A stretch of DNA of 64,000 nt from Trichomonas vaginalis G3 (GCF_026262505.1 NC_067205.1:26552556-26616555); one strand, 5' to 3'. Positions 48,899-59,929 are shown, numbered from the stretch's first letter. Made by a program: numbers and translations. The notes: generated by a model not told the origin, from the letters alone.

Positions 48899-48968
48899 AT
48901 ATAGAGGGAACTGAGAATGCGCAACCATTCTCAGGGAATATTGGATGCTATTCCCGTTCCCTCTGTAT
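48899..48968. repeat. perfect three-way-junction palindrome (T-shaped), AAV-ITR-like
   Basis: Outer stem 48903-48911 (AGAGGGAAC) pairs with 48956-48964 (GTTCCCTCT), extendable by 4 bp with one T-G pair to 48899-48968. Inside are two arms with no unpaired base at the junction: 48912-48919 (TGAGAATG) with 48926-48933 (CATTCTCA), loop CGCAAC; and 48934-48940 (GGGAATA) with 48949-48955 (TATTCCC), loop of 8. It lies about 30 bp inside the apparent end of element 2. Confidence 0.85.
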
Positions 48969-49010
48969 GGAAAATTGAGGTTTTCAAAGGGAGTTAAAAT
49001 AAGTTAGTAT

Positions 49011-49059
49011 GGTTAAGTCGTGTACTGAGGCACTGCGCGCCTCCGTACACCACTTAACC
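49011..49059. repeat. 20-bp stem hairpin with GC-rich loop
   Basis: 49011-49030 (GGTTAAGTCGTGTACTGAGG) pairs with 49040-49059 with two mismatches, loop CACTGCGCG. Its 3' arm runs into a 22-bp direct repeat (CTTAACC...TTTACAAA) at 49053 and 49115. It is probably part of the terminal or origin region of element 2. Confidence 0.8.
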
Positions 49060-49192
49060 TTAAATATTTACAAAACCATTAACGTATATTTTACAACACA
49101 AATGACAACACTAACTTAACCTTAAATATTTACAAAGCCGCCAACCACTAATGTTTTCACAAACGACTTCACTAATGAAAAAATAAACGTTC

Positions 49193-49513
49193 TCACTTAC
49201 AAAAGTATTGCAACTCCTCCCATTGCTGTGCTTCACATAACAGTTCATATTCTTCTGACTCACTTTCTTCTTCATATAGGTCAAAGTCACTGTCAAAATA
49301 AATGTATGTAAGTTTTGACAAAGCTAATGAAACACGTTTACCGTTTGTATCGTATGCTTGTATAAACTTTCCATTCTTCATTCCTTCATAAACGCTCAAA
49401 CTAACTTTACCCTTTCTCCCTCGTATCTGATAGAATGTATTTTCACGCGGAACGAAGAACAAATTCTTGAACTCATGACCGTTGTAGTTTGTTATCTCAA
49501 TACTTTTCGTCAT
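49193..49513 (-). CDS. 106-residue protein matching the C-terminal domain of the HNH nuclease
   Basis: Residues 5-75 align by eye with the C-terminal domain of the HNH protein at 20063. Shared pattern: EI-x-x-Y-x-x-H-x-F, then F-Y, then a G-x-Y/F-V/I-x-A-x-D-T-x-G-K-x-V segment and L-x-K-L/F-x-x-I/L-Y. The nuclease half is absent, and the C-terminus is acidic (EEESESEEYELL). It may be a free-standing accessory or DNA-recognition domain. Leader ATTTTTATATAA before the ATG. Confidence 0.7.
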   Translation of the reverse strand: MTKSIEITNYNGHEFKNLFFVPRENTFYQIRGRKGKVSLSVYEGMKNGKFIQAYDTNGKRVSLALSKLTYIYFDSDFDLYEEESESEEYELLCEAQQWEELQYFCK

Positions 49514-49653
49514 TTATATAAAAATAAAATAAAAAATTAATGATATCACCACCCTCACACGTATGAAAACATAGCACAAAAATAAATTTAGGTGAAGTGG
49601 TGAGATCTCACCTCTTTTTTCACCTGTTTTTTCACCCTGTTGAATTCATTGCT
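49514..49653. repeat. GGTGA module
   Basis: One module at about 49588-49645 between two genes. It has the same layout as in element 1. Confidence 0.7.
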
Positions 49654-49890
49654 TTATAACTCTCTTCCTTTCTCCAACTCTTCTAGCTTCTTCTTAAGTT
49701 CAGCAATGTTGTCCTCATGAAGTTTAATCTTCCTTAATATACCTTCTCTATCTAATGGTTGCTTTATCTTTCTAAACTGAACTCTACCATCCTTCATAGT
49801 ATGAATGTAAAAACCTTCTGGAATAGTTCCTGATTTAATGTATTCTACCAAAAACTTTTGTTTCATTGCTTCAGTGACTTTATTTGTCAT
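49654..49890 (-). CDS. 78-residue coiled-coil protein
   Basis: Starts at the ATG at 49890 (MTNKVTEAMKQKF). The part IKSGTIPEGFYIHTMKDGRVQFRKIKQ resembles the N-terminal module of the proteins at 19433 and 52029. The C-terminal third is a coiled coil (NIAELKKKLEELEKG). Function unknown, possibly a short relative of that protein family. Confidence 0.65.
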   Translation of the reverse strand: MTNKVTEAMKQKFLVEYIKSGTIPEGFYIHTMKDGRVQFRKIKQPLDREGILRKIKLHEDNIAELKKKLEELEKGREL

Positions 49891-49938
49891 TTCAATCAAA
49901 TAAAAATTTTAATATTAAATAAAAATAACGTTATTTTT

Positions 49939-50397
49939 TCAGTAAGGAAACGCAGGAGTTTTACGATTTATTTGAGGAGTAGGTTCTGGTTTAAATGTTG
50001 GAGTCGGTTTAGGAGTTGACTTTTGAACAGGAGTTTGTACTTCCATAGGTTCAGGAGTCATTGAAGGTTTTGCTTGTGAAGGCGTTGGTTTTGGCGAAGG
50101 TGTTGGAGTTTGTTTAACTTCAGCTACTTCAGTATTATTTACAACATTTGCTTTATTTCTTTTCAACATCATAACTGCTCCTGTTGTAGCTAGCAAACCT
50201 AGTGGGAGACCATATCTTATATAAGGACTTGACCAAATGCTATTTTTGACAGGAGCTGGTGGAACACCTAACCTTGGTGAGACTGCTCTTTGCCATTGTG
50301 CAGCTCGTAAGAAATATTCAATAGGTGCTCCATAATCGTTTGGTAAAGTTTGTTTCATAGATGGTGAAGGTTCACGAGAGCTTGATGAAGAACTCAT
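49939..50397 (-). CDS. 152-residue single-pass membrane protein with Pro/Thr-rich tail
   Basis: Starts with a Ser run. A membrane helix at about residues 62-78 (YGLPLGLLATTGAVMML) is followed by basic residues, then a long Pro/Thr/Lys/Ser-rich stalk (about 95-150) ending KTPAFPY. The topology suggests the Pro-rich part is on one side as a flexible stalk. There is no likeness to known families that I can name. Next to the capsid gene, it could be a virion membrane or entry protein, by inference. Confidence 0.7.
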   Translation of the reverse strand: MSSSSSSREPSPSMKQTLPNDYGAPIEYFLRAAQWQRAVSPRLGVPPAPVKNSIWSSPYIRYGLPLGLLATTGAVMMLKRNKANVVNNTEVAEVKQTPTPSPKPTPSQAKPSMTPEPMEVQTPVQKSTPKPTPTFKPEPTPQINRKTPAFPY

Positions 50398-50427
50398 TTA
50401 TAAGCTTTAAAAATAAACGTTCATCCT

Positions 50428-52001
50428 TTATTCCTCACCGTCGTCCGTAGCTAAGTTATAGTCATCTAATCTTATTATTGGGATTCCATTAGCACGCACC
50501 TGAATGGCAAAACAACAATCCCTCATAAATCCAATAAGTGGCTTTGGTACGTTTTCAGTTGCTAGTTCAATAGGTCCTTTAACAGACAATTTGTATGTTA
50601 TTGGAGCAGTAGATGTTTGACCTTGCTGGAAGCAAAAGTCCACTTCTGTTGGAAAACCACATAAGAAATGTGTGTTGTCATAGCTATCCCATTTATGTTC
50701 CACACTACCATCATCCACCAATGACCTCATAACATCTTCATTAAATCCTATCATATCATTGTTTGTATTGCAGGCGTTCGCAACCATTTCATAAAATACA
50801 GGTCCATATGATTTTTCGGTTCTGCAGGCATATTTCCATAAGCTCCCATGGAAAGCTGAAGATATTTAAACTTAGGGTTCTCAAAATTAACATAATAGTT
50901 GTCTTTCTTTCTAAATAGTGCCCAAATACTTTTAACATTAATAGGCGTATAAGCTGCTGTAAATGTTGCACTTGAACTATCTGTATTCTTTGAGAATGAA
51001 CCGTCCATAGGAATCCAATCCATAACTTTAACAGGAAAACATAAAGCCTCGTTTGTATAATGTTCTACAAGTTCTGTATAAATGTTAGGGTCTAAAGAGA
51101 ATGACTTTGGATGAATAAAACATTCATTAAAATCCATCTTTGTTCGAAATAGTTGCTGGGTTACAGTTGTAATAGTAACTGTTCCACTAGCTTCTACTGC
51201 CTTCGTTATCATAGTGAATGGTTCATTCCATGGAACAAATTTATTTGTCGGTGGATTTGAATCTGAAGCAAATGCAACTTTAAGAGTTGGATTGAAAGCA
51301 ATGATATCATTTACAGATATAGATGTGCATTGTAAGGCGTCGCTACTGAACTTTACTTTAAGCTGAATGTTTCCTGCAAAAGCTGGAATAAATCGAATAG
51401 CTTCTAATGGAAGGAATCTTCTAACAGGAATTCTTAAACGAAGCTTAAAATCAAATGATTTTCCTGCTGTAATTGGACCACTAACAATTTGTCCTGTTCT
51501 GCATGTTCCCGAATGACTCCATACATCTTCATGTCGAGTCTTTGAGAAAACATCTACTTTCTTTATTTGTTCGGTAGTTTGTGAGTTTGAAGTTATATAT
51601 GCTTCTTCTCTTGCGTTGTCTTGAGAATATACGATACGACCATTTGCAAGGATTTGATATCCAGCAACTGCATAGAAAGCGTCATCGAAACCAATCCAAA
51701 ATCCTGGTGGGTTTGTTTTATTGGAACCTGAACCAATTTCTTTATCTACAATAAATTGACCTTCCATTTTATACGTAATGAATGTATTGTAAAGGTCCAA
51801 CATATTTTCACCAGGAGGTGAGAGATTGAATGTTACCCATGTGTTATCTTTAGCAGTTCCAGGTTGTGATGGAATCTTTGCGTCAGAATATTTTCTATTA
51901 GTGTCACCAATTTGAACTGCATTGTCTATGATATCGAAATATGAGCGAATCTGATGAATATGCTCTGCTGGAGTAAATTCGTTTAACTGTTCGTTCTGCA
52001 T
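50428..52001 (-). pseudogene. major capsid protein gene region of element 2, near whole
   Basis: About 520 residues of beta-rich, membrane-free sequence, the size of double-jelly-roll capsid proteins of Polintons. Features: a long N-terminal strand region (TWVTFNLSPPGENMLDLYN), GYQILANGRIVYSQDN, RLRIPVRRFLPLEAIRF, and a C-terminal domain with HFLCGFPTEVDFCF and IQVRANGIPIIRLDD. It looks nearly whole, about one break. Leader ATATTTTTATCCGAATC before the ATG at 52001. The assignment rests on size, strand pattern and location. Confidence 0.7.
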
Positions 52002-52028
52002 GTCTTTGATTCGGATAAAAATATCTAT

Positions 52029-52463
52029 TTACTTCATTATTCTCACTCTTCTTCTTGGCATTCGTGGTGGAAGTTGTTTCTTGACATTTTCAATGAACTG
52101 TACATTCTCTTTTGTCTCAACTTCTTTCACTGGCGGGTCAGGATTCTTTGACTCGGTTTGTTTTTCAATGAAATTCACGAACTTTGCAATAAGCTCTTGG
52201 TTCGTTATTGAAAGTACATCTGGCTTCTTTTCTTCTGGTTCTATTGACTTTTCAGTTTGAACAGAAGGTTTTATATGGGCTTCGTGGACTTCACCCTTGC
52301 CATGCACCTTAATGTTGTCGCTTTCTGCATTCGCTAATGGAACCTTTCTTTTTCTTACGTATATTTTACCATCTTTACTCTGACTTACGTAATAGAAAGG
52401 ATGTTGTATTCCTCTTGCGTCATTTAATATAATAGACTCTCGCTCTGATTTTGACAAGCTCAT
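52029..52463 (-). CDS. 144-residue element protein related to the 19433 protein
   Basis: N-terminal module ERESIILNDARGIQHPFYYVSQSKDGKIYVRKRK matches the pattern of the 19433 protein. The middle is a charged linker (EKSIEPEEKKPD) and the C-terminus is basic (LPPRMPRRRVRIMK). It lies directly upstream of the capsid gene on the same strand. Role unknown. The basic tail suggests DNA or capsid-interior binding. Confidence 0.7.
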   Translation of the reverse strand: MSLSKSERESIILNDARGIQHPFYYVSQSKDGKIYVRKRKVPLANAESDNIKVHGKGEVHEAHIKPSVQTEKSIEPEEKKPDVLSITNQELIAKFVNFIEKQTESKNPDPPVKEVETKENVQFIENVKKQLPPRMPRRRVRIMK

Positions 52464-52509
52464 TTTACATCGGTTAAAGTTTTAATTTTGTTTTTTTATC
52501 TGCAGTCAA

Positions 52510-52767
52510 ATGACTCAGACAAGCCTACGGACAAGACCCAAGGGGTCATAGATGTTGAAGCATTGAAGAAAGAATTCGTGAGCAAATTTTATCCGAACTG
52601 AAGGAACAAAAACAAGAACAAAAGCCAGAGAGACCAAAGAGAAAACTTAGTGAAAACAACTTGCTGCATTAGCTGCTGGAAGACAAAAGAACCCAAGACT
52701 ACTCGAAGAAAGCTAGAGAAGAAGCTGAAGCAAAAGCTAAAGAAGCTGAAGCAAAGAAAGAGTAAAT
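52510..52767 (+). pseudogene. small charged gene remnant
   Basis: Forward-strand stretch with coding character ending in a Lys/Glu/Ala coiled coil (AREEAEAKAKEAEAKKE). Not recognised. Looks broken, about three breaks. Confidence 0.4.
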
Positions 52768-52789
52768 GGTTTATTTTTATCCGAATTAA

Positions 52790-53646
52790 ATGTATAGACA
52801 AATACCTTTATCTGTTGCGTTCAGTAGTGAAAACCCTGACGTCAAAATAAAGGGGAACAGAGTAACGTTTAAGTTTCCAACAGACTGGATTGTGAACATA
52901 AATGAAGAGAAGTACATTGGCATAACATCTATGTATATAACACGTGCTTTCAGAAAGGTTGACTTTATACTTCAAGTCGAGATAGAAAATGACGAACAGT
53001 CTTTAAGCGCCCAAAACATTCACATATACAAATACTTTAAAGACGATACAACATTGCAACAATGTATGATTTCATTTAATGAGATGTTCGAGAAAAAGTT
53101 TAACATTGAAGTACAAACTTTACAGCCTTTACGTGAGTTTCTTGCACAACTGAAAGAAGAAGGTAGTCAGCCACAACTTATAGACTTTCATTATGAATTT
53201 AATGAAAATGAAGATGGAACTCATGACTGTCAGTTTGTTGTATTCTCACCATTCAATGAAGTCGCTAAAAAGAAAGAAAAATCCATTACGTATAAGATTT
53301 CAAATCTCTGAACCAAGTGATGATTTCAAGAATGTTTTCAATTATGATGCAATGCTTCCGAGGAAAAATGAATTTTCAAAGATTGTACACCTGGCATTTG
53401 GATAGAAAGCAAGCTATATTATATTCAAACTTAAGTAAGGGAGTTGAAAATGAGTTCATTGGTCATACAAGAACTTCACCACTTCCTAACCCTAAATACT
53501 ATAAATTAACTGGCTTCAATCGTGAGTTTTGGATAGACATGTTCTCCACTCATGACCATAACTGCCCAGTGTTCTTACCTCCAGACCATAAGGACTGTCT
53601 CTACATTGAAGCACAACTCTTAAACTCTACCATCGCAGTATTGTAA
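52790..53646 (+). pseudogene. penton-like (minor capsid) candidate of element 2, broken
   Basis: About 285 residues in all, the same size as the 282-residue protein at 15612 and with the same order of features. It is beta-rich, and no membrane segment is seen. Leader TTTATTTTTATCCGAATTAA directly before the ATG. About one break. The assignment is inferred from the pair and its position beside capsid and PolB genes. Confidence 0.55.
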
Positions 53647-53706
53647 AATCTACGCTAGTTTTATTTTTATCACGAATGACCTCATTGCTGACAAAAATAA
53701 ATGACC

Positions 53707-56700
53707 TCAGAACTTCAACTTACGAATAAAGCTTGTTTTAGTCGTTATTGAGAAGTTAAACTTCTCTTCAAAGCAAGATTGACATGACTTACATAAGTCA
53801 AATCCAATCTCTTGACCATCATGAAGTGCTTTGTAAAGTTTCATTAAACTGAACTCAGAGTCTTTGTCATATGTTCCAACAGGTATGTGAATGTTCTTAT
53901 CTTCATTGTAATAGCATTGTATAGCTTCAGGAAACATTTCATTTGCTGTTAAAGCAAGGACGTCTTGTTTGACACCTTTGCAACGTGCATGGAATGCAAC
54001 TTCATTTAAATCGTTAGTGAGTAAGTCTATGTAGGTCTTCTTTCCACAAAATATTGACGTGTATGCTAAACTTTGTTTTCCAGGTGTTATTTCTGCGAAG
54101 TCAGAATGAAATTGACCAAGGTTCTTTCCTATAAGTTCGCGACCGTATCTCTTCTTAAACTCTGCTGCAAGCTTTGGTATGTCTTCATTGAAAATATGCA
54201 TGCTATCACAGTCCTGGTAAAATATTTGAAGTCCCATATCTCAGCAGTACAGAATACTTCACACATTATTCTCTTCGACATAGACAGAATGTTAACACAA
54301 GTGGACAGAAGTTAAAGTGTCTGCAAATGCTTTTCGTTAGCTTGAAAATAGTTTTATCTGAACATCCAACCTTCGAACTTCACTATATGTTGTAGTTTCT
54401 GATGGCATATCTTATAGCATCTTTGTCATTTACTATGGTTATTTTGACTCAAAGGAGATAGAATAGTTTTGCCATAAATACTTAGAATGAGCTTTATATT
54501 TTCTTGCAAAGGATTTCCTTCTTTCTTATACTTTAACCTTAACTCAAACAACTTCTTTACTTCATCTCTTATTCTAATATCTCTGTTTCCATCGTAATAG
54601 TACCTTGCAACACTTCACATTTGACCCTTGATATTTTATGAGGTCTTGTAATGTTATAGGTCAACATACATTAAAAGCAAGTGTTTGAACTTCTGGAACG
54701 TTAAGTTTGGATTTAGTTCAGGGTCACAAACTATTAAAGGAAAGTGTCTATGTATTCCAATCTCTTTATCTATGAGAACAAAGAAGCAGACAAAACTTTT
54801 CACCAATGGGTTCCTTTTGGTCGTCATCGAATAAATGTCTCATGAGATACTCTGTGCTTAACATTTTCTTTCTTCATAACCTTTGGAATACCTTCTAAAG
54901 TATAAAGTCTTGCTATAGCTGATGGATATATGAAACAGCGTCGAATCAGCAATGAGTTTCTTTTCGCTCTTTTGTTTAATGTTATCTGACAGCATACATC
55001 TTCCACCTTGAATACAGCGTGAAATAAATTCTCTTGGTTTATTTGAGAGGTCATATAAATTTCCATTCGGGAAGTACACTCTGTTCTCAAACAATTTGTT
55101 AGCAATAGAACAAATACTAACGTAGTCATAAACGTTTAAATCAAATTCTTTCAATATGTCATTGCGGAACTTAACAAAACCTTCTCTTAAAATTCTTACA
55201 TCTTGTTTGCAATAAAATGTGCTATACTTTCTAAGTCGAAGTGGTTCTCATCTATTCTGCAACCTTTGATGGAATCTATGTTTTTCATGAATGTATCTGC
55301 ATCCCGGATAAACTTACATGCTTCAGAAATGACACCAGTTCTGTTGTCATTTGCTAACAAAGTACTGCTGTAGTAGTTGTATGGAAATACTTCTTTCGGT
55401 CCTGTTTGTAAGTTAAACATAGCAGGAAATAGTTTAAGCTTCTTATTTATAACACTGTAAGAGTCTTTTATAATAATTGCCCTTCCTTTATATAAGCCAG
55501 TTATTTGCATTGTTCGTGAACCTTTAATGATGGGAGTTCTTTCACTTCTGTCATGTGTCTTAAGATGAAGTTTATATCATAACTGAGGTTATGGAAATAT
55601 ATTAAACTCTTGTCAGGAAGTCGTTCCAAAAATTCTGTTGCACAGTTCTGACCCAAATGCTTTCACTCACTGAACCATCTTCACTGTCATAACATATGTT
55701 AAAAGCTTTATGAAAGCCATCGGTACTGCACTCAAAGTCAGCAAAGAAAACGTGCTCAGGAATGAACTTGCACTTATTTTTATTTACTTCTTTTGACTCG
55801 GCTTTCTTCTTCAGTTGTACACAATACTTTGGAGCATATGTCAAATCTTTAAATGGTGCAAGGTTCTGTTTATATAAGTCAGTCGTATATGTGAAAAGTT
55901 CTCCATAAGAAATAGGTTCGAAATATTTGCACTCCCACAATGTTTTCATAACATCCCATAACGGTGTTGTTCTATCATAACGAACTACATATTTATCTTT
56001 CTCTCTTTGTATAAATCTTCATTTGTTTCTCAATGTTCATTCCACCACACTCCTTCAGATTTCTATATAGCGAATGAAATATGTTGTCATTGGTAATCTT
56101 TCATTTAGCATGTAGTGGTCTTCAACAAGAAAGTAAGTCAATAGTTCGAACAGTTTCACATTCTTTTGGTAATGTATCTCTTTATTTCATTATGTCTTGA
56201 GTCATTGAAGTAACCAATGGTAACATTAAATGCTATACCTGTTGCGTCAGAAATTTCTTGTACTTTACTTTGAGGAAAGTCTCTAACACGAATGACTTCT
56301 CTCATGTGGTCAATAGTTTCTTCATTTACTCCAGCCTGAATGCAAGCATAAACGAAGCAGTTATCTTCTGTCATAAGTGTTGCAGTTCTTTTGTTCAGTT
56401 CATTGAAGATTTGGTAGCGTTCAAGATTTATAGGTAATGTGCAAAGATACTTCCAGAACTGCCCGCTTCTCTTCTTATAAAACTTCTTTTCACCATTATC
56501 TTTCCAAAAGCTTTCTATAAGTGCTGGGTTTCCTGTTTGCTTAAGAGCTTCCAAAATGGCTTTCTGGTCATTTGTCAGTGTGCTTTCATCTCTATATGGT
56601 CTCTTTTTTGGTTTGCCTTTCTTTACATCTGACATCGTTAAGCCTTCATATTCTGTTAAATCATACATCTTTATTTCGGTAAGATTCTTTATGTTTGTCA

Positions 56701-57522
56701 AGAAGAAGTCATAGTGCATTTCAACAATACCTGCAGCATTTGCTTCTATCTCTGATATAAAGTTCTCCTTCAAGAGCTGATGTAGTAATGTTCCAATATT
56801 ATTGAGGTTTAACGTAGAACATTCATACTTTCCACCAAGTTTATAACATACCATCCATCTCTGTTTGAGTTTATTTTAATTTTCTCTAAGAGTCTCATGA
56901 AAACCTTACCAAAATGTTGTGTAAGTAGTCTCTGTTTGGTTCATCTAAAGCTTCGATGTTAAAGTCAATGAGTCTATTGCCTGACTTCACATTTCTCTTC
57001 CTATTCTCTTCATCTTTCTTTAACCATCTCTCACCTTCTTTTGGTTTGTCGTCAATGGAACGAATGACATCGTTAGCTTTGCGAACTTGTTCTATAGCAC
57101 TTTTAAACATCTCTCTTCTCTGTTGTTTCAGTGTGTGTCTCTTCTTCTTGTTTCACCAACGTTTGCATTTGTTATGTCAAACATTTCTCTTCTTACTTCA
57201 TGAGGTACTGAACGTCTATGATATAAGTCAATAGCAACGTCATTTAAAGGAAATGCTCTTGCATGGACTTCGTCCTCGCCGCGTTGCGCTTTATGAACTC
57301 ATGAATTCTATCATAACTTATTGCACCATTATAGTCTTTAATGAAGTCAGCGAGTGCTTTTTTTTGTTGTTGCGTAATGTTTGCTACTTCTATGTTAGCT
57401 TCTGTAAGAAGTTGTTTTATTTCCGAGTGTTCTAACTTAGACAACTTCCGTACATCTTTAGTAGGAAATAAAAAAATATTTTTTGAAAAAATTAGATTAG
57501 ATTTTTTTAAGTTATTTTTCAA
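53707..57522 (-). pseudogene. protein-primed DNA polymerase B (PolB) remnant
   Basis: Polintons replicate with a protein-primed PolB. Here, on the reverse strand, I see an exonuclease-type motif, FFADFECSTDG (near 55700), and the polymerase catalytic motif C, YQDCDSMHIF (near 54210), in the expected order and spacing. The long N-terminal part (near 56156-57522) is typical of the extended Polinton enzyme. The region is badly eroded, at least half a dozen breaks. Confidence 0.82.
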
Positions 57523-57546
57523 AATAATTTAATATTTTTTATTTTA

Positions 57547-58020
57547 ATGAAACACATGCAGATTGCAAGTTCTTTTCATACAATGCTCTCGCTACTGCCA
57601 TCAAGAATGAGTTCAATAATGCTTCAAATGTTAATGTTATCTTTAACAAGAAGTTTGTGAAAGAATCTAAGTTTGGTCAGTATGTCAGACCATTAGCTAT
57701 CGTCATTGACCGCAAACGTTATACTTCACAAGAGTTAGCAGTAGTTTTTGAAACAAAAGAGTTTCTTCGTGAATGTCAAAGATACTCATTATACTGTTAT
57801 AAAGAACTCTAACGTTGACTTCTTCAGTATTGCTTTAAATCTTTCCGAACAGAAAGAATATAAGAAGGGTGAAACAAATGTGAAATATTATCCTTCATCT
57901 CTGAAGACAATAACGAACAAAGATGTTATACAGAAATTCTTACCAAAGGTTGAAGAAGCTTCTATTGACATTGACGAAGGAAGTGAAATGGTTGAAGAAA
58001 TAGACCCTGAAGCTATTTAA
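57547..58020 (+). pseudogene. small replication-type gene remnant
   Basis: Divergent from PolB behind a T-run. The C-terminal part ends in an acidic tail (SIDIDEGSEMVEEIDPEAI) like that of the protein at 27840, so it may be the element 2 counterpart of that gene. About two breaks. Confidence 0.45.
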
Positions 58021-58354
58021 GCAAAAATATATTTTGAATAACTGATGGTGTCACTACGTCACCATGTCACCAGGTTAATTAACTTCTTTTAAAAATGATG
58101 ACAACATGACATTTTGACAACACAGCAGGATTAATGCAAAAATGAATGTTATCGTTTATGTTATCGTTTATGTTATCGTTTATGTTATCGTTAATGTTAT
58201 CAGTGTCGAACATAATTGACGTAGGATTCATGACTTCTTCGTAAATGAGTGTAAATATAGCACAAAAATATATTTTAGGTGAAGAGGTGAGATCTCACCC
58301 GTTTTTTCACCTCTTTTTTCACCTCATTCTCTCTTCGTTAATGTTGTCGTGACT
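58021..58354. repeat. tandem 12-bp repeats and GGTGA module
   Basis: About five copies of GTTTATGTTATC-type units at 58145-58205, then a GGTGA module at about 58277-58330. No gene seen. Confidence 0.7.
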
Positions 58355-59179
58355 TTATTCTTCCTCTTTGAAGTTATCGAAATATTCTGTTATTTTTTCC
58401 TTCAGTAATGTTAAGTCTTCTTTGAATGTAAGTATTGTGCAACCTTTGATGTCATAGTGTGTTTGAGGAAGAGTATTTTTGACAATTTCCTTTATTTGCT
58501 CATTCGGTGTCATTGAAATCGGTAAGTTTTCACGATAGAACCAGTTTCTGTCAGATTTGTAAATCTTAGCTAAGTCATAAAAGCTCTTGTTGTTTCTTCT
58601 GACTAAATGCAACATAACCATATCTTTATCTTCTTCTTTCTCCAACTCTTCAGTATATATCATATACTTATAACTCTTTTCCTTTCCTTTTGGTACTGAA
58701 CGCGGTATTCTTTTCTGTATGCTTTTGTCTTTGGATTCAATGACTTCATCTTTTGCTTGAAGTTTCTTTTCCATCTCTCCACGTTCTGCTTTATATAGTT
58801 CATCTAACATCATGAAAATATAACAAGCATAACGAGGTGAAGCCCACATTGCTACAGCGTTTACTAAAAGTCTATGAACATAATAACCTTTCAAACCAGG
58901 AGCCAAATTCTTGCGATTTTCATACGGAATCTCTTCTCTCGGTTTTCCGAGGGAAGCAATCATATGAGGAAATTCTTCTAAAAGTTCTTTTGTCTGTTGG
59001 TTTTCAAACCAATGATATGCTTGCTTTGTAGAACGAAGAGCATTCATTATACTTTGCATTTGGTACATGTCATCTTTGACTGAACGAATGAGACGTAACT
59101 GTTTGTTATACTGTATGTACTCGTATTCTTCATTTATGGCTTCATGACGATAAGTTGTTGTGTTCTCTGATGTTGACAT
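58355..59179 (-). CDS. KilA-N protein with DUF3627-like C-terminus (element 2)
   Basis: 274 residues from the ATG at 59179 (MSTSENTTT). Longer frames upstream run through the leader box and are not used. Same domain order as the protein at 25192, about 90% identical by eye. It has a coding hairpin at the same place (58933-58942 with 58947-58956, TTTT loop on this strand, one T-G pair), encoding SLGKPRE. The arm sequence differs from that at 25418, yet pairing is kept. Last gene of the shared cassette. Confidence 0.82.
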   Translation of the reverse strand: MSTSENTTTYRHEAINEEYEYIQYNKQLRLIRSVKDDMYQMQSIMNALRSTKQAYHWFENQQTKELLEEFPHMIASLGKPREEIPYENRKNLAPGLKGYYVHRLLVNAVAMWASPRYACYIFMMLDELYKAERGEMEKKLQAKDEVIESKDKSIQKRIPRSVPKGKEKSYKYMIYTEELEKEEDKDMVMLHLVRRNNKSFYDLAKIYKSDRNWFYRENLPISMTPNEQIKEIVKNTLPQTHYDIKGCTILTFKEDLTLLKEKITEYFDNFKEEE

Positions 59180-59215
59180 TACTGTCTTTACATACAAATA
59201 AAAAATAAATAAAAA
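59180..59215 (-). promoter_or_regulatory. KilA-N gene leader box
   Basis: Reverse-strand T-rich box ending TTTGTATGTAAAGACAGTA before the ATG. It corresponds to the boxes in element 1. Confidence 0.55.
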
Positions 59216-59265
59216 TAAAACTAACTTTATTTTCTGACTTTCACAAAAGACCAAAAATAAACGCT

Positions 59266-59877
59266 TTACATGTATTTTTCAGCAACTTCGTCAAATAATT
59301 TTATAGCTTTATCTATCTCATCTACTTCAAACGTTTCTTTACCTTTCGTGGGAGCACCATACATTTTCTCAAAAACTTCAAGCAGTTCTGTTTCAGCAGC
59401 TCTCATATCATTAACAAACACAACCTTGACTCTATTGACTGTACTGTCATATCTTTGAGTTATATTATATGTCCTTCCTATCTTATATCTTTTTGTGTTG
59501 AAGTCCTTCGGTTTCTGAACGATGTAAAGTAAGCCTTCACTGCAACGTTCCGTATCGAATGAACCATATGTTATGAAGTTATATCCAACAACTGGGTCTA
59601 ACCATAACAAAACTATTGGTATAAGACTTTTGTCTATAAGATATGCTCTTGTTCCATGAAATGCTACTGATATCATAAGCTCAGGATTTCTTGTCAAAAT
59701 TTTCTGAGTTGAAGCATTTCTAACCCAGTCGTTTGTTTTCTTTCCAGATGGAGATATAATGTCTGACAAAGAATATTTGTTGTATTTCTTTGAGTATCTT
59801 ACGTTTAAATCACCTATTCTAACCACTTTGGTGTCATTGTCTATCTTTCTAACTGTTTCAAACTCAATGTTTGTCAT
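59266..59877 (-). CDS. KilA-N plus GIY-YIG-like (T5orf172-type) protein (element 2)
   Basis: 203 residues from the ATG at 59877 (MTNIEFETV). Nearly identical to the protein at 24011: KilA-N with GTRAYLIDKSLIPIVLLWLDP, then GLLYIVQKPKD, YKIGRTYNITQRYD and AAETELLEVFEKMY. The closeness (over 90% by eye) contrasts with the poor match of capsid and integrase genes between the two elements. Confidence 0.82.
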   Translation of the reverse strand: MTNIEFETVRKIDNDTKVVRIGDLNVRYSKKYNKYSLSDIISPSGKKTNDWVRNASTQKILTRNPELMISVAFHGTRAYLIDKSLIPIVLLWLDPVVGYNFITYGSFDTERCSEGLLYIVQKPKDFNTKRYKIGRTYNITQRYDSTVNRVKVVFVNDMRAAETELLEVFEKMYGAPTKGKETFEVDEIDKAIKLFDEVAEKYM

Positions 59878-59929
59878 TACTGTCTTTACATACAAAATAA
59901 AAAAATAAATAAAAATAAAATTAGCGTTA

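Noticed and set aside
48899-48968. tRNA or other cloverleaf RNA gene
   Set aside because: Two arms on a stem, no third arm, no conserved tRNA loop bases and no pol III boxes that I can see.
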